A DNA stretch of 64,000 bases from Lentilactobacillus otakiensis DSM 19908 = JCM 15040 (GCF_001434145.1 NZ_AZED01000013.1:1-64000), one strand, 5' to 3'; positions 35,020 to 44,402 are shown, counted from the stretch's first letter. Numbers and translations are program-made. Notes: a model not told the origin generated them from the sequence alone.

Positions 35020-35033
35020 TGAAAGCGCTTCGG
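35020..35033 (+). promoter_or_regulatory. Candidate cre site 2 in the gnt leader
   Basis: TGAAAGCGCTTCGG contains the palindromic cre core GAAAGCGCTTC and lies 37 bp before the gntK start, a roadblock position for CcpA. Confidence 0.55.
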
Positions 35034-35070
35034 CCGTTGATTGAACTAATACAGAAGGGAAGTTATTTAC

Positions 35071-36633
35071 ATGGATTATACGCTAGGTGTTGATATTGGA
35101 ACAACCAGTGTTAAAACCGTGCTCTACGATGTTAAGGGTAAGGTGCACGGATATTCTAACAATGGATATCCACTATACCAGGACACCCCTGATATGGCCG
35201 AGGAAGACCCCGAAGAAATCTTTTCAGCGGTGTCTGACGGCATTACCGAGTTGGTTCGAAAGGCCGATATGAATCCAGGAGAACTCAAGGGGATTGCATT
35301 TTCATGTGCCATGCACAGCTTGATCCTTCTAGACGAGAACCATAAGCCTCTCACCCGGGCGATTACTTGGGGTGACAATCGAGCCGTTAATTATGCTGAC
35401 AAGTTGAAAGCCAGTCCTGAAGGTATGGAGATCTATAAGCATACTGGAACCCCGATTCACCCAATGACCCCACTGACCAAATTGATTTGGCTGCGAAATG
35501 ACAAACCCGATTTGTTCAAAAAGGCGCGTTGGTTCGTTGGGATTAAGGAATATATTCTTTATAAGTTATTTGGTACGTTAAAAGAAGATTATTCAATTGC
35601 CAACGCAACTGGAATGTTTAACATTTATAACATGGATTGGGACGAGCAGGCATTGAAACTTGCTGGTGTCACCCGTGATCAATTACCCGAGCTGGTTGAC
35701 ACTACTTATCAATTAAAGGGCATGCATGAAGAGTATGCCAAGGTATTGGGAATTGATATTAATACCCCATTTATCATTGGGGCTTCAGATGGTCCACTGG
35801 CCAACTTGGGCGTTAACGCTATCCAACCCGGCGTCGTCGCGGTTACAATTGGGACTTCCGGTGCCGTTCGAGTAGTTACTGACAAACCGCATACCGATCC
35901 CAAGGCGCGGGTCTTCTGTTATTACCTGGCCAAAAACATGTGGGTCATTGGTGGACCGGTTAACAACGGTGGTGTTGTCTTCCGTTGGGTCAGAGATCAA
36001 CTTTGTGCGCCTGAAAAGGTCACTGCAGAACAAATGCACATCGATCCATATGATTTATTAACAGAAATTGCTGCCAAAGTGCCTGCTGGCTCAAACGGCC
36101 TGCTATTCTTCCCATTCCTGGGTGGTGAACGAGCACCAATTTGGGATGCCAACGCCCGTGGTTCATTCTTCGGTTTGAACAGAACCCATACCCGTGCCGA
36201 CATGATCCGTGCTGTCCTTGAAGGGATCGTCTACAACCTCTATACCGTTGCTTTGGCATTGGAAGAAGTTGTTGGCCGACCAACCAGTATTCAGGCCAAC
36301 GGTGGTTTTGCCCGGTCTGCTCTTTGGCGTCAAATGCTCACTGATATTTTTGAACAAGACGTTGCCATTCCTGAAAGTTTTGAAAGTACTGCTTTAGGGG
36401 CTGCAACTTTAGGAATGTACAGCTTGGGATTGATTGACAGTCTTGCCGACGTTTCGAACTTCGTTGGCACCACGGTTGTCCATCATCCAGATCCAAAAAA
36501 CTTCCAATCATACCGGGAACTGATCCCAATTTATATTCGGTTAAGTCGTTCACTTCAACCAGAATATAAGAATATTGCCGAGTACCAACGCCGTCATGAG
36601 CAAGTCAATAATGACGACAAGAAATCTGAGTAG
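35071..36633 (+). CDS. gntK: Gluconokinase (FGGY family)
   Basis: 520 residues. The N-terminal FGGY ATPase motif is LGVDIGTTSVKTVLYD. The signature WGDNRA is near residue 109, and GGGFARSALWRQ-type signature residues (NGGFARSALW) near 410. The enzyme phosphorylates gluconate to 6-phosphogluconate for the pentose-phosphate route. Assignment to gluconate rather than xylulose rests on the GntP permease directly downstream and on the family resemblance. GAAGGGAAG lies upstream of the ATG. Confidence 0.92.
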   Translation: MDYTLGVDIGTTSVKTVLYDVKGKVHGYSNNGYPLYQDTPDMAEEDPEEIFSAVSDGITELVRKADMNPGELKGIAFSCAMHSLILLDENHKPLTRAITWGDNRAVNYADKLKASPEGMEIYKHTGTPIHPMTPLTKLIWLRNDKPDLFKKARWFVGIKEYILYKLFGTLKEDYSIANATGMFNIYNMDWDEQALKLAGVTRDQLPELVDTTYQLKGMHEEYAKVLGIDINTPFIIGASDGPLANLGVNAIQPGVVAVTIGTSGAVRVVTDKPHTDPKARVFCYYLAKNMWVIGGPVNNGGVVFRWVRDQLCAPEKVTAEQMHIDPYDLLTEIAAKVPAGSNGLLFFPFLGGERAPIWDANARGSFFGLNRTHTRADMIRAVLEGIVYNLYTVALALEEVVGRPTSIQANGGFARSALWRQMLTDIFEQDVAIPESFESTALGAATLGMYSLGLIDSLADVSNFVGTTVVHHPDPKNFQSYRELIPIYIRLSRSLQPEYKNIAEYQRRHEQVNNDDKKSE

Positions 36634-36669
36634 CAACTGTTCAGTCTTGTATTTTGAAAGGGGAAAACT

Positions 36670-38031
36670 ATGATATTAAAGCTGCTTGCCTTGCTGATCG
36701 GAATTATTTTCCTGTTAGTTCTGATTATCAAGTTCAAAATTAATACCTTCGTTTCGTTGGTATTAACCGCTGTTGTAACTGCGGTCATGCTGCAGATGCC
36801 ACTGGGCACGATTGCTGATTCCGTCTCAAATGGTATCGGAAGCCAACTTGGTGAATTGTCCATGGTCTTTGGCTTTGGTGCCATGCTAGGGCGACTGGTT
36901 TCCGATTCCGGTGGTGCTTATATGATCGCCGAAACTCTTATCAAACGTTTTGGTAAGAAACGTCTCCAGATCGCCGTTATGATTGCTTCATTTATTTTAG
37001 GAATTGCGCTGTTCTTCGAAGTTGGAATGGTTTTACTGGTTCCAATCGTCTTCGCAATCGCCGTTGAAGCCGGTGTGCCAATTCTTTATTTGGGAATTCC
37101 AATGGCCGCTGCTTTGTCAGTTACCCACGGATTCCTGCCACCCCATCCAGCACCAGTTGCCATTGCGCAAGTCTTGGGTGCCAACGATGGTAAAGTTCTG
37201 TTATTCGGATTTGTAATTGCAATTGTTGCTGCTTATATCGCCGGCCCATTATTCTCACGAATGGCTCGTAAAATTGTCCCAGCTGCCTTCGAACGTAAAG
37301 GTAACCTTTCTTCAATTGGTGAAGTTAAACAATTCACCCCTGAAGAATCACCATCGTTTGGACTTTCAGTTTTAACCGCCCTCTTCCCAGTTCTCTTGTT
37401 GGCAATTGCCACAATTTATAAGATGACTGTTAACGGTGGTGTTGATCCTAAGAACCCTTCAATGATCGATTCAATTATCGAATTCATCGGTTCACCAAGT
37501 ATTGCAATGTTAATTTCATTATTCTTTGCTATGTATACAATGGGCTGGGGTCGTAAACGATCAACTGCCCAAATCATGGAATCACTTGAAAATGCCGTTA
37601 AATCAATCGCTATGCTGCTATTAGTTATTGGTGGTGGTGGTGCCTTCAAGCAAGTCCTGATCGACGGCGGTGTTGGTAAAGCCGTTGCTCAACTCTTCAT
37701 CGGTTCACCAATTTCACCACTGATTCTTGGCTGGTTGGTCGCCGTGGTTCTCCGAATTGCCTTAGGTTCCGCAACTGTTGCGTCATTGACTGCCGCAGGA
37801 ATTGTTGCCCCACTAATGGCTCAAGCCGGAGTTGACCCAGCATTGATGGTTCTGGCCATTGGTGCCGGTTCACTTGCCGCATCACATGTTAACGATGCCG
37901 GCTTCTGGATGTTCAGAGAATATTTCGATTTAACCATCAAGCAGACCCTGCAGACATGGACAGTGCTTGAATCCCTTATTTCTGTAGTAGGTATTGTGAT
38001 GGTTATGGGACTTAACTTGCTATTCCATTAA
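36670..38031 (+). CDS. gntP: Gluconate permease (GntP family)
   Basis: 453 residues with about twelve to fourteen hydrophobic segments. GntP hallmarks are FGFGAMLGRLVSDSGGAYMIA (about 58-78) and SHVNDAGFWMFREYF near 405. It imports gluconate with protons. It is the second gene of the operon, 36 bp after gntK with GAAAGGGG upstream, and ends in a strong terminator. Confidence 0.95.
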   Translation: MILKLLALLIGIIFLLVLIIKFKINTFVSLVLTAVVTAVMLQMPLGTIADSVSNGIGSQLGELSMVFGFGAMLGRLVSDSGGAYMIAETLIKRFGKKRLQIAVMIASFILGIALFFEVGMVLLVPIVFAIAVEAGVPILYLGIPMAAALSVTHGFLPPHPAPVAIAQVLGANDGKVLLFGFVIAIVAAYIAGPLFSRMARKIVPAAFERKGNLSSIGEVKQFTPEESPSFGLSVLTALFPVLLLAIATIYKMTVNGGVDPKNPSMIDSIIEFIGSPSIAMLISLFFAMYTMGWGRKRSTAQIMESLENAVKSIAMLLLVIGGGGAFKQVLIDGGVGKAVAQLFIGSPISPLILGWLVAVVLRIALGSATVASLTAAGIVAPLMAQAGVDPALMVLAIGAGSLAASHVNDAGFWMFREYFDLTIKQTLQTWTVLESLISVVGIVMVMGLNLLFH

Positions 38032-38052
38032 AAATCATTATTCTAAAATTTA

Positions 38053-38096
38053 AAGGTGCCAACAAACCAATCCGGTTTGTTGGCACCTCTTTTTTT
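38053..38096 (+). terminator. Terminator of the gnt operon
   Basis: A perfect 14-bp stem (GGTGCCAACAAACC with its complement) has a 5-base loop and is followed by TCTTTTTTT. Confidence 0.95.
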
Positions 38097-38106
38097 GTAC
38101 TAGCCG

Positions 38107-38649
38107 CTATCGGCCGCTAACAGCACCACTGAGCATCTTCATCCGCACCGCTACCAAATACACGGCAACTGATTTCAGTGTGTCCCCAGGAAGAAATAAC
38201 AGTCCCGAAGTCAACGCACCAATTAAAGAGATTGGCGTGACGACCCAAAGCCACAACGCACCAATCAAATTGACAATCAGAACGCCGGATATCCAAATGG
38301 CGATCAGTTGACCCCCTGCATGGCTCACAAATCGCCGTGACAGGCTGTAATTCATAACGAGAGGAGTTATGAACCAACCAAGCAAATAACCCGCTGTGGG
38401 GCCAATAAAGACCGCTGGGCCCGCCTGACCACCGCTAAGCACCGGAAAGCCTAAGAATGCCAGCACCAAGAACCCGCCGACGGCCATTGTACCGTTTTTG
38501 GCACCCAACACGATGCCCGCCAACATGATTCCCAAGTTTTGCATCACAATTGGCACCGGAATCACACCTAATGGAATCGGTGGAATCATCCCCATCACAA
38601 CAATGGTTGCAATCATCAATGCCGTCAGGACCACTTCTCTGATTTTCAC
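38107..38649 (-). CDS. bioY: Biotin transporter BioY
   Basis: 180 residues from a GTG start (38649) with AAAGGAG seven bases upstream. There are six hydrophobic segments. BioY signatures are PIPLGVIPVPIVMQNLGIMLAG near 25-46 and FIGPTAGYLLGWF near 82. BioY is the S-component of an ECF-type biotin importer; the energising EcfAAT genes are not here. It follows birA and a terminator-like hairpin, so expression may be separated from the fatty-acid operon and controlled by BirA. Confidence 0.93.
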   Translation of the reverse strand: MKIREVVLTALMIATIVVMGMIPPIPLGVIPVPIVMQNLGIMLAGIVLGAKNGTMAVGGFLVLAFLGFPVLSGGQAGPAVFIGPTAGYLLGWFITPLVMNYSLSRRFVSHAGGQLIAIWISGVLIVNLIGALWLWVVTPISLIGALTSGLLFLPGDTLKSVAVYLVAVRMKMLSGAVSGR

Positions 38650-38663
38650 GCACCTGCTCCTTT

Positions 38664-38705
38664 CAAAAAAAGCGGTTAACCAGCAACGAAGCCGCGATTA
38701 ACCGC
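38664..38705 (-). terminator. Terminator between birA and bioY, possibly also a BirA operator
   Basis: On the minus strand GCGGTTAATC and GGTTAACCGC form the stem, followed by eight T and then the bioY ribosome site. The GTTAAY half-sites spaced 16 bp apart also resemble biotin-operator halves. Confidence 0.65.
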
Positions 38706-38718
38706 AATTCCAAATAAA

Positions 38719-39711
38719 TTAGCCCTGGTAACCATTACCAGGTAAATAAACTTTTGTTACTTCGCCACTGGAGACAGTCACCAACTGCCCGGTTGGTTCC
38801 TTTACGACCAAAGCACCGTCATGGGTGAAATGATCAGCTAAGCCAGTGATAGTCTGATTTCCCATCACGACTTCGACTTGTTTACCCAAAGTGTCTGACA
38901 GCTTCGAATACTCTGTCAGAAAATTACCGCTGGTGTAGGTCTGATACATGTAAAAGAAATGATCAATGATGCTGGCGGCAATCTGATTCTTATCAATTGA
39001 CGTATTTGCAACAATTGCGCCGGCCTTATGGGCAATCTGCTTGGGAAAGTTAGTAGAGTCAACATTTAATCCAATGCCGACAACCACGTCTTCGTGAAGG
39101 CCGTCTTCCAAACTGGAAATCGTTTCAGTCAGAATACCGCCACATTTCTTGTCATGTACCAAAATGTCGTTGACCCATTTTACCCGGAAATCTTCTTTTG
39201 GGAAGAACTGTTTTAAGGTTCGAACAACACAAACCGCCGTTCCAGTTGTAATCAGCCCGGAATGAATTGTCTTTCGGTTCTGAAGTGGAATCAAAATACT
39301 CAGGTAAATCCCACCATTGATTGGCGAATAAAAGTGTCTGCCAAGCCGACCATGTCCACGGGTCTGACTATCAGCCACAAACACTTGTGGATCAGTCAAA
39401 TCCTGATTATTGCTGAATTGCTTGGCGTAATCGTTAGTTGAAGAAACAGTTCGAAAGGTATGGATGCCCACTGGAAAAGTAGTCGTTCGATAATGATTAA
39501 TCACATCGGCATTGAAGAATTGTGATTTTTGATAGCAATACCCCAACCCTTTTCTGGTGTTAATCAAATGACCACACCGCGCCAATTTTTGAATATTGTT
39601 GTATACTGCCGGCCGACTAATTTGAAACGTCTTCGCCAGATCATTTCCAGACACGTAGCGACCGTCTGCTTTCAACAATGCATCTAAAATTTGAGCTTGA
39701 TGATTTCTCAT
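38719..39711 (-). CDS. birA: Biotin-protein ligase and biotin operon repressor
   Basis: 330 residues. There is an N-terminal winged helix (about 1-65, VSGNDLAKTFQISRPAVYNNI), then the ligase domain with GHGRLGRHFYSP as the biotinyl-AMP loop and KWVNDILVHDKKCGGIL, and a C-terminal SH3-like cap. It attaches biotin to AccB, encoded in the same cluster, and in group II form represses biotin genes. It follows fabI by 28 bp. Confidence 0.95.
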   Translation of the reverse strand: MRNHQAQILDALLKADGRYVSGNDLAKTFQISRPAVYNNIQKLARCGHLINTRKGLGYCYQKSQFFNADVINHYRTTTFPVGIHTFRTVSSTNDYAKQFSNNQDLTDPQVFVADSQTRGHGRLGRHFYSPINGGIYLSILIPLQNRKTIHSGLITTGTAVCVVRTLKQFFPKEDFRVKWVNDILVHDKKCGGILTETISSLEDGLHEDVVVGIGLNVDSTNFPKQIAHKAGAIVANTSIDKNQIAASIIDHFFYMYQTYTSGNFLTEYSKLSDTLGKQVEVVMGNQTITGLADHFTHDGALVVKEPTGQLVTVSSGEVTKVYLPGNGYQG

Positions 39712-39739
39712 TTGGCCATCCCTCGCTAACGATACTCCG

Positions 39740-40498
39740 TTAAATCAAATGCACACCTTTATCAACATAAACCACGTCGCCGGTCATCCCAGTCGACAAA
39801 TCACTCATTAAGAAGGCGGCGACATTTCCGATTTCACTCGTGGTGACACTCTTTTGGTCAACCGTTCGTGATTCGGATTCTTTCAATAATTCGCCATGGT
39901 GCTTAATCCCAGTAACGGCTAATGTTTTAACCGCACCAGCTGAAATCGCGTTCACCCGGATGCCATTGCGCCCGAGGTCAGAAGCCAGGTAACGAACGTT
40001 GGCTTCCAAGGCAGCCTTGGCAACCCCCATCATGTTGTAGTTCGGAATTGCCCGGGTTGACCCAAAGTAGGTCAATGTCAAAATACTGGCGGGATCATTT
40101 AAGACCGGCTGTGCATAGCGCGCAACTGAAATCAATGAGTAAGCACTGATATTCTGCGCCAAATCATAGCCGTCTTTGGTCGTATTCACCAAACCTGAAG
40201 TCAATGTATCCTTGTCTGCGTATGCGATGGCATGAATGACGCCATCAATCTTGCCATACTTGGTGCCGATGGCTTCAAACGCCTTCTTGACGTTGTCATC
40301 GTCAGATACATCACATTCTACCAAATCTAAATTGTCGGGTACAAAGCGTTCCAAACTCTTCTTAATTCGGTCGTTTTGATAACTCAAAATCACTTTGGCA
40401 CCCTGATCTAAAATTGCTTGGGTACATCCCCAGGCAATACTACGTTTATTTGCAACCCCCATGATGACGATTGTTTTTCCATCTAAAAAGCCACTCAT
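39740..40498 (-). CDS. fabI: Enoyl-ACP reductase (NADH), FabI
   Basis: The start at ATG 40498 is supported by TTTGGAGG; the nine extra upstream codons lie in the ribosome site. 252 residues. FabI-type Rossmann motif IVIMGVANKRSIAWG is at the N-terminus. The Met-Lys active region is NYNMMGVAKAALEANVRYLA; the catalytic Tyr lies just before this in FGSTRAIPNYNMMG. It reduces the enoyl chain in the last step of each elongation round. No fabK is present here. Confidence 0.95.
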   Translation of the reverse strand: MSGFLDGKTIVIMGVANKRSIAWGCTQAILDQGAKVILSYQNDRIKKSLERFVPDNLDLVECDVSDDDNVKKAFEAIGTKYGKIDGVIHAIAYADKDTLTSGLVNTTKDGYDLAQNISAYSLISVARYAQPVLNDPASILTLTYFGSTRAIPNYNMMGVAKAALEANVRYLASDLGRNGIRVNAISAGAVKTLAVTGIKHHGELLKESESRTVDQKSVTTSEIGNVAAFLMSDLSTGMTGDVVYVDKGVHLI

Positions 40499-40525
40499 AT
40501 TTGAGCCTCCAAATCTTATCTTCAA

Positions 40526-41296
40526 CTAAAAATTCCGGTAACGTTGATTCCGACGGTCAACCAATTCATCAATTGGTAACTTTGCCAGTGTGGTAAATTC
40601 TTGATCCAGGAAATCTCGCAGTGGACTCAAATCATCGCCCGGTTTATATTCATGAATAATCTTATCAATAATACCATCTGCTAATAATGCTTCGGGGGTT
40701 AATTTGAGTTCTTCAGCTGCTTCTTGAACCTTCGATGAATCTTTCCACATGATGCTGGCGTATCCCTCAGGAGAAAGCACTGAATAAATACTGTCCTCGA
40801 ACATCAAGACGCGGTCGCCGCACGATAATGCCAAAGCACCACCGCTACCGCCTTCGCCAACGATAATCGTGACGTAGGGAACCTTTAACTGCATCCCTTG
40901 CAGGATATTTTGTGCCACTGCCGAACCTTGGCCATGATACTCGGATTCAACATCCGGCCAAGCACCGGGCGTGTTAACCAATGACAAGATTGGCCGATGA
41001 AATTTTTCTGCCTGCTTCATCAAGCGTAATGCTTTTCGATAACCTTCAGGCGTCGGACTACCAAAATGTCTGGCAATATTTTCATCGGTATCGGTCCCCT
41101 TTTGAATGCCAACCACTGTGATCGGCTTATCATTCAACAATCCAATACCGCCAATAATTGCCGGATCATCGGCTTCCAGACGATCGCCATGTTGTTCAAA
41201 GAAATCGCTGGTCAATCCGTGGATCAATTCGGCGGTTGTGATCTTATCCGGCCGTCTAGCAGCCTTTACCCGCTCATACGCTGTTTTATTTGCCAT
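40526..41296 (-). CDS. accA: Acetyl-CoA carboxylase carboxyltransferase subunit alpha
   Basis: 256 residues from ATG 41296, which is 7 bp after AAGGAG; an ATG two codons earlier is too close to it. Crotonase-like fold with VNTPGAWPDVESEYHGQG and GEGGSGGALALSCGD motifs. It lacks the long N-terminal helix region of Gram-negative AccA, as usual in lactobacilli. It forms malonyl-CoA together with AccD and overlaps the accD end by 11 bp. Confidence 0.95.
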   Translation of the reverse strand: MANKTAYERVKAARRPDKITTAELIHGLTSDFFEQHGDRLEADDPAIIGGIGLLNDKPITVVGIQKGTDTDENIARHFGSPTPEGYRKALRLMKQAEKFHRPILSLVNTPGAWPDVESEYHGQGSAVAQNILQGMQLKVPYVTIIVGEGGSGGALALSCGDRVLMFEDSIYSVLSPEGYASIMWKDSSKVQEAAEELKLTPEALLADGIIDKIIHEYKPGDDLSPLRDFLDQEFTTLAKLPIDELVDRRNQRYRNF

Positions 41297-42131
41297 AGCC
41301 ATTCTCCTTTGTGTGCAGAGAAATCAACCGACTCAAAGTCTGCTTCATTTCCTTACGCGGCACAATCGCATCGATAAATCCATGTGCCATGACGGTTTCT
41401 GCACTCTGAAAGTCCTTTGGTGGCTTTTGCATAATTGTTTGTTCGATCACTCGTCGACCGGCAAAACCGACCAAGGCATGGGGCTCAGCCAAGATAACGT
41501 CACCCTGCATCGCAAAACTCGCAGTCACGCCACCGGTAGTTGGATCACATAAGACAACGGCATAGAATAAGCCAGCCTTGCTGTGCTCTTCAACTGCACC
41601 AGAAACTTTTGCCATCTGCATCAGGGAATGAATCCCTTCCTGCATTCGCGCACCACCTGAGGCAGTGAACATGATGACCGGCAGCTTCTTTCTGGTGGCT
41701 TCCTCGAATAATCGAGTGATCTTTTCGCCGGTTGCGCTGCCAAGGCTTCCCATGACAAAGAACGGATCCATGATGCCGACGCCCACTTGCTGCTTGTCAA
41801 GCGTGCCGATCCCCGTCAGCACACTTTCGTTGATGCCAGTTACTTTTTTGGCCTTTTTAACTTTAGCTAAGTATTTTTCATCCGTATACTGTTCCGGAAT
41901 GGTCATTTGCTTATCAATTTCATCAAAGGAATCAAAGGTGATCTTCGCCCGACGTTTGGCAGTGATTCGAAAACCATAGCCACAGTTGGGACAAGTCTTA
42001 CTGCTGCCTGCTCGTAACGAAAAAAAGGTTGAGTGACAAACTGGACATTCCCGGAGTACATGATCGGGAATGGCATCCATTCGCTTAACCAGTTCTTCAT
42101 GACTTGGCATATTAAACCGACTCCGTAGCAT
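41286..42131 (-). CDS. accD: Acetyl-CoA carboxylase carboxyltransferase subunit beta
   Basis: 281 residues. An N-terminal four-Cys zinc ribbon (CPVC...CPNC, about 34-56) is followed by the carboxyltransferase domain (FTASGGARMQEGIHSLMQMAK). The start at 42131 has AAGGAGG six bases upstream and overlaps the accC end by 20 bp, so translation is probably coupled. Confidence 0.95.
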   Translation of the reverse strand: MLRSRFNMPSHEELVKRMDAIPDHVLRECPVCHSTFFSLRAGSSKTCPNCGYGFRITAKRRAKITFDSFDEIDKQMTIPEQYTDEKYLAKVKKAKKVTGINESVLTGIGTLDKQQVGVGIMDPFFVMGSLGSATGEKITRLFEEATRKKLPVIMFTASGGARMQEGIHSLMQMAKVSGAVEEHSKAGLFYAVVLCDPTTGGVTASFAMQGDVILAEPHALVGFAGRRVIEQTIMQKPPKDFQSAETVMAHGFIDAIVPRKEMKQTLSRLISLHTKENGYGK

Positions 42132-43491
42132 GGAATCCCTCCTTGTCGCTCAACACTTCATTTTGAATATAACTGGTTGAATAAGTCCCCTGATGAAATT
42201 TATCAGTATTGATTAAATAATCCAAGAAATCCTGATTGGTTCGAATGCCTTCGATTTCAAGTTCCCCTAAAATTCGGTTCATCTTTGAGATAACCGTATC
42301 CCGATCGTTTAAATGAACAATGACCTTGGCGATCATTGAATCATAGAATGGTGAAATGAAGCTCCCCGTGGTGACACCTGAATCAATCCGCACACCCAGT
42401 GAACCAGCCGGGAAAAACAAATGATTAATTTGACCGGGCTGAGGGGCAAAGTTGTTGCTGGGATCTTCCGCATTTAGCCGACATTCCAGCGCGTGCCCTT
42501 TGACGGTCGCATCTGCCTGGGTAAATGCCAATTTCTCGCCAGCCGCCACAGCTAAATGCGCCTTGACCAGCTCAATGCCAGTCACTTCTTCAGTAATCGT
42601 GTGTTCAACTTGAAGCCGCGTGTTCATTTCCATGAAATAAAAGTGATGATCGTCATCCATCAAGAATTCATAGGTTCCGGTATTGGTATAACCCAGTTTG
42701 AGGGTCGCATTCGAAACAATTTCACCTAAATGCTGCCGCTCTGCTGGTGAAATCAAGACACAGGGACTTTCTTCGATGACTTTTTGATGATTTCGCTGAA
42801 GTGAACAATCACGTTCAGGTAAGTACACCACGTGGCCAAAGTTGTCGGCAACGACTTGCATTTCCACGTGTTTAGCCTGACGGATCAATTTTTCAACATA
42901 AATATCTTCGTCATCATATGAAATCCGGGCTTCCTGCTGGGTCTGCTCAAATGCACTGCGCAGATCTTCAGGACGATCAACTTCACGAATGCCCTTACCA
43001 CCGCCACCAGCTGCCGATTTTAGCAAGACTGGAAAGCCAATTTTTTCAGCGACTTTTTCTGCTTGGGCAACGGTGTTGACGACCCCGTCACTACCAGGAA
43101 TGACTGGGACACCCGCTTTTTTCATAGCTTCTCTGGCATTGGCCTTGTCACCCATCAATGAGATGAGCTGGTGACTTGGGCCAATGAATTTAATGTGGCA
43201 GGTTTCGCAAAGCTCAGCGAATTCAGCATTCTCTGACAAGAACCCGTAGCCGGGGTGAATTGCTTCACACCCAGTTAGATTAGCAGCACTGATGATCTGA
43301 GCCATATTCAAGTAAGACTCGCTGGGCTGAGGCCCACCAATACAAATCGCCTCATCTGCTAAATGAACAAAAAGGCTGTCTTTGTCGGCACTGGAATAAA
43401 CGGCCACAGCTGTAATTCCCATATCATGAAGTGCCCGGATAATTTGCACGGCAATTTCACCGCGATTTGCCACTAATACTTTTTTAAACAT
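42112..43491 (-). CDS. accC: Biotin carboxylase (acetyl-CoA carboxylase subunit)
   Basis: 459 residues from ATG 43491 (GAGGTGAGCGG upstream); the nine-codon longer form overlaps the end of fabZ. The protein has the ATP-grasp order MFKKVLVANRGEIAVQ, KSAAGGGGKGIR, FMEMNTRLQVEHTITEE and a C-terminal cap. It carboxylates biotin on AccB using bicarbonate and ATP. Confidence 0.96.
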   Translation of the reverse strand: MFKKVLVANRGEIAVQIIRALHDMGITAVAVYSSADKDSLFVHLADEAICIGGPQPSESYLNMAQIISAANLTGCEAIHPGYGFLSENAEFAELCETCHIKFIGPSHQLISLMGDKANAREAMKKAGVPVIPGSDGVVNTVAQAEKVAEKIGFPVLLKSAAGGGGKGIREVDRPEDLRSAFEQTQQEARISYDDEDIYVEKLIRQAKHVEMQVVADNFGHVVYLPERDCSLQRNHQKVIEESPCVLISPAERQHLGEIVSNATLKLGYTNTGTYEFLMDDDHHFYFMEMNTRLQVEHTITEEVTGIELVKAHLAVAAGEKLAFTQADATVKGHALECRLNAEDPSNNFAPQPGQINHLFFPAGSLGVRIDSGVTTGSFISPFYDSMIAKVIVHLNDRDTVISKMNRILGELEIEGIRTNQDFLDYLINTDKFHQGTYSTSYIQNEVLSDKEGFHATESV

Positions 43492-43504
43492 CCGCTCACC
43501 TCTA

Positions 43505-43921
43505 TTACTCAACTGCAAAAATTAAATCTGCTTCACAAATTTGGACATCGTCGCGGGTAATAGTGCCATGTCCCAGACCGATGTTGTGCTTTAGTTTCTT
43601 GAGTTCAACAGTAAATGTCAACTTGTCACCAGGACGAAAGTCATCTTGGAAAATTGCATTTTTGATGCCACCAAAAAAGGCATTCTTGCCTTGATATTCA
43701 GGCATCGACAAAATGGCAGCCACACCAGTCTGAGCCATTGACTCAATCATAATTGGCCGCGGAACGACCAAATTATCGGCCTGTTTGTTGGCGAAGAACC
43801 ATTCGTTAATCGAAATTAGCTTCACCGCCGAGGCGCTTTCGCCTGGCTTGACGTCAACAAATTTGTCAATCATCTGGAAGGGATAGCGCTGTGGAATCAC
43901 ATCTTGAACATCTGGTTTCAT
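43505..43921 (-). CDS. fabZ: 3-hydroxyacyl-ACP dehydratase FabZ, second copy
   Basis: 138 residues, hot-dog fold. The usual FabZ opening IPQRYPFQMIDKFVDVKPGE is present. The catalytic region is atypical: where FabZ normally reads HFPGNPVMPGVL...EAL/SLAQ, this protein reads FANKQADNLVVPRPIMIESMAQ. The catalytic His position is therefore not conserved in the standard context, while the Glu (IESMAQ) is. It lies between accB and accC. It may have altered specificity or be a non-standard dehydratase/isomerase partner. Confidence 0.82.
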   Translation of the reverse strand: MKPDVQDVIPQRYPFQMIDKFVDVKPGESASAVKLISINEWFFANKQADNLVVPRPIMIESMAQTGVAAILSMPEYQGKNAFFGGIKNAIFQDDFRPGDKLTFTVELKKLKHNIGLGHGTITRDDVQICEADLIFAVE

Positions 43922-43925
43922 CTTA

Positions 43926-44399
43926 TTACCCCTTCGTTACTTGAAAGATTGGTTGATCATATTCGACCATACTGCCGTCTTCAACTAAAATGTTGGAGAT
44001 CGTTCCGGTCACATCACTTTTGACTTCGTTGATCATCTTCATCGCTTCAATCACACAAACGACGTCGCCTTTTTCAACGTGATCGCCCTGCTTCTTGTAA
44101 GCCGGTTTGTCAGGGCTGGGCGCAAAGTATACGACACCGACCAGTGGTGCTTTGATCTCAGTAACGTTTTGACTAACTGGCTGATCGGATTGACTGGCTG
44201 TCTGAGCCTGACTATTTTGTCCATGGCCTAAACTATCAGCCGTGGTCGATCCTGGCTGAGCAGGATCTTCAACGACAACGTGTTCGTCATCGTCTCGTTT
44301 GCTGAATTTAAGCTTAAAGTCATCCTGAGCTAATTCAAAGTTTTTGAGTGACGAACGGTCGAATTTATCTAGTAAACGTTCAATTTCTTTTTCATCCAT
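43926..44399 (-). CDS. accB: Biotin carboxyl carrier protein of acetyl-CoA carboxylase
   Basis: 157 residues. A flexible Ser/Gln/Pro-rich linker (about 40-85) joins an N-terminal helix to the C-terminal biotinyl domain. The biotinylated Lys is in VIEAMKMINEV (about 120). BirA in the same cluster modifies it. It follows fabF by 3 bp. Confidence 0.96.
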   Translation of the reverse strand: MDEKEIERLLDKFDRSSLKNFELAQDDFKLKFSKRDDDEHVVVEDPAQPGSTTADSLGHGQNSQAQTASQSDQPVSQNVTEIKAPLVGVVYFAPSPDKPAYKKQGDHVEKGDVVCVIEAMKMINEVKSDVTGTISNILVEDGSMVEYDQPIFQVTKG

Positions 44400-44402
44400 T
44401 AC

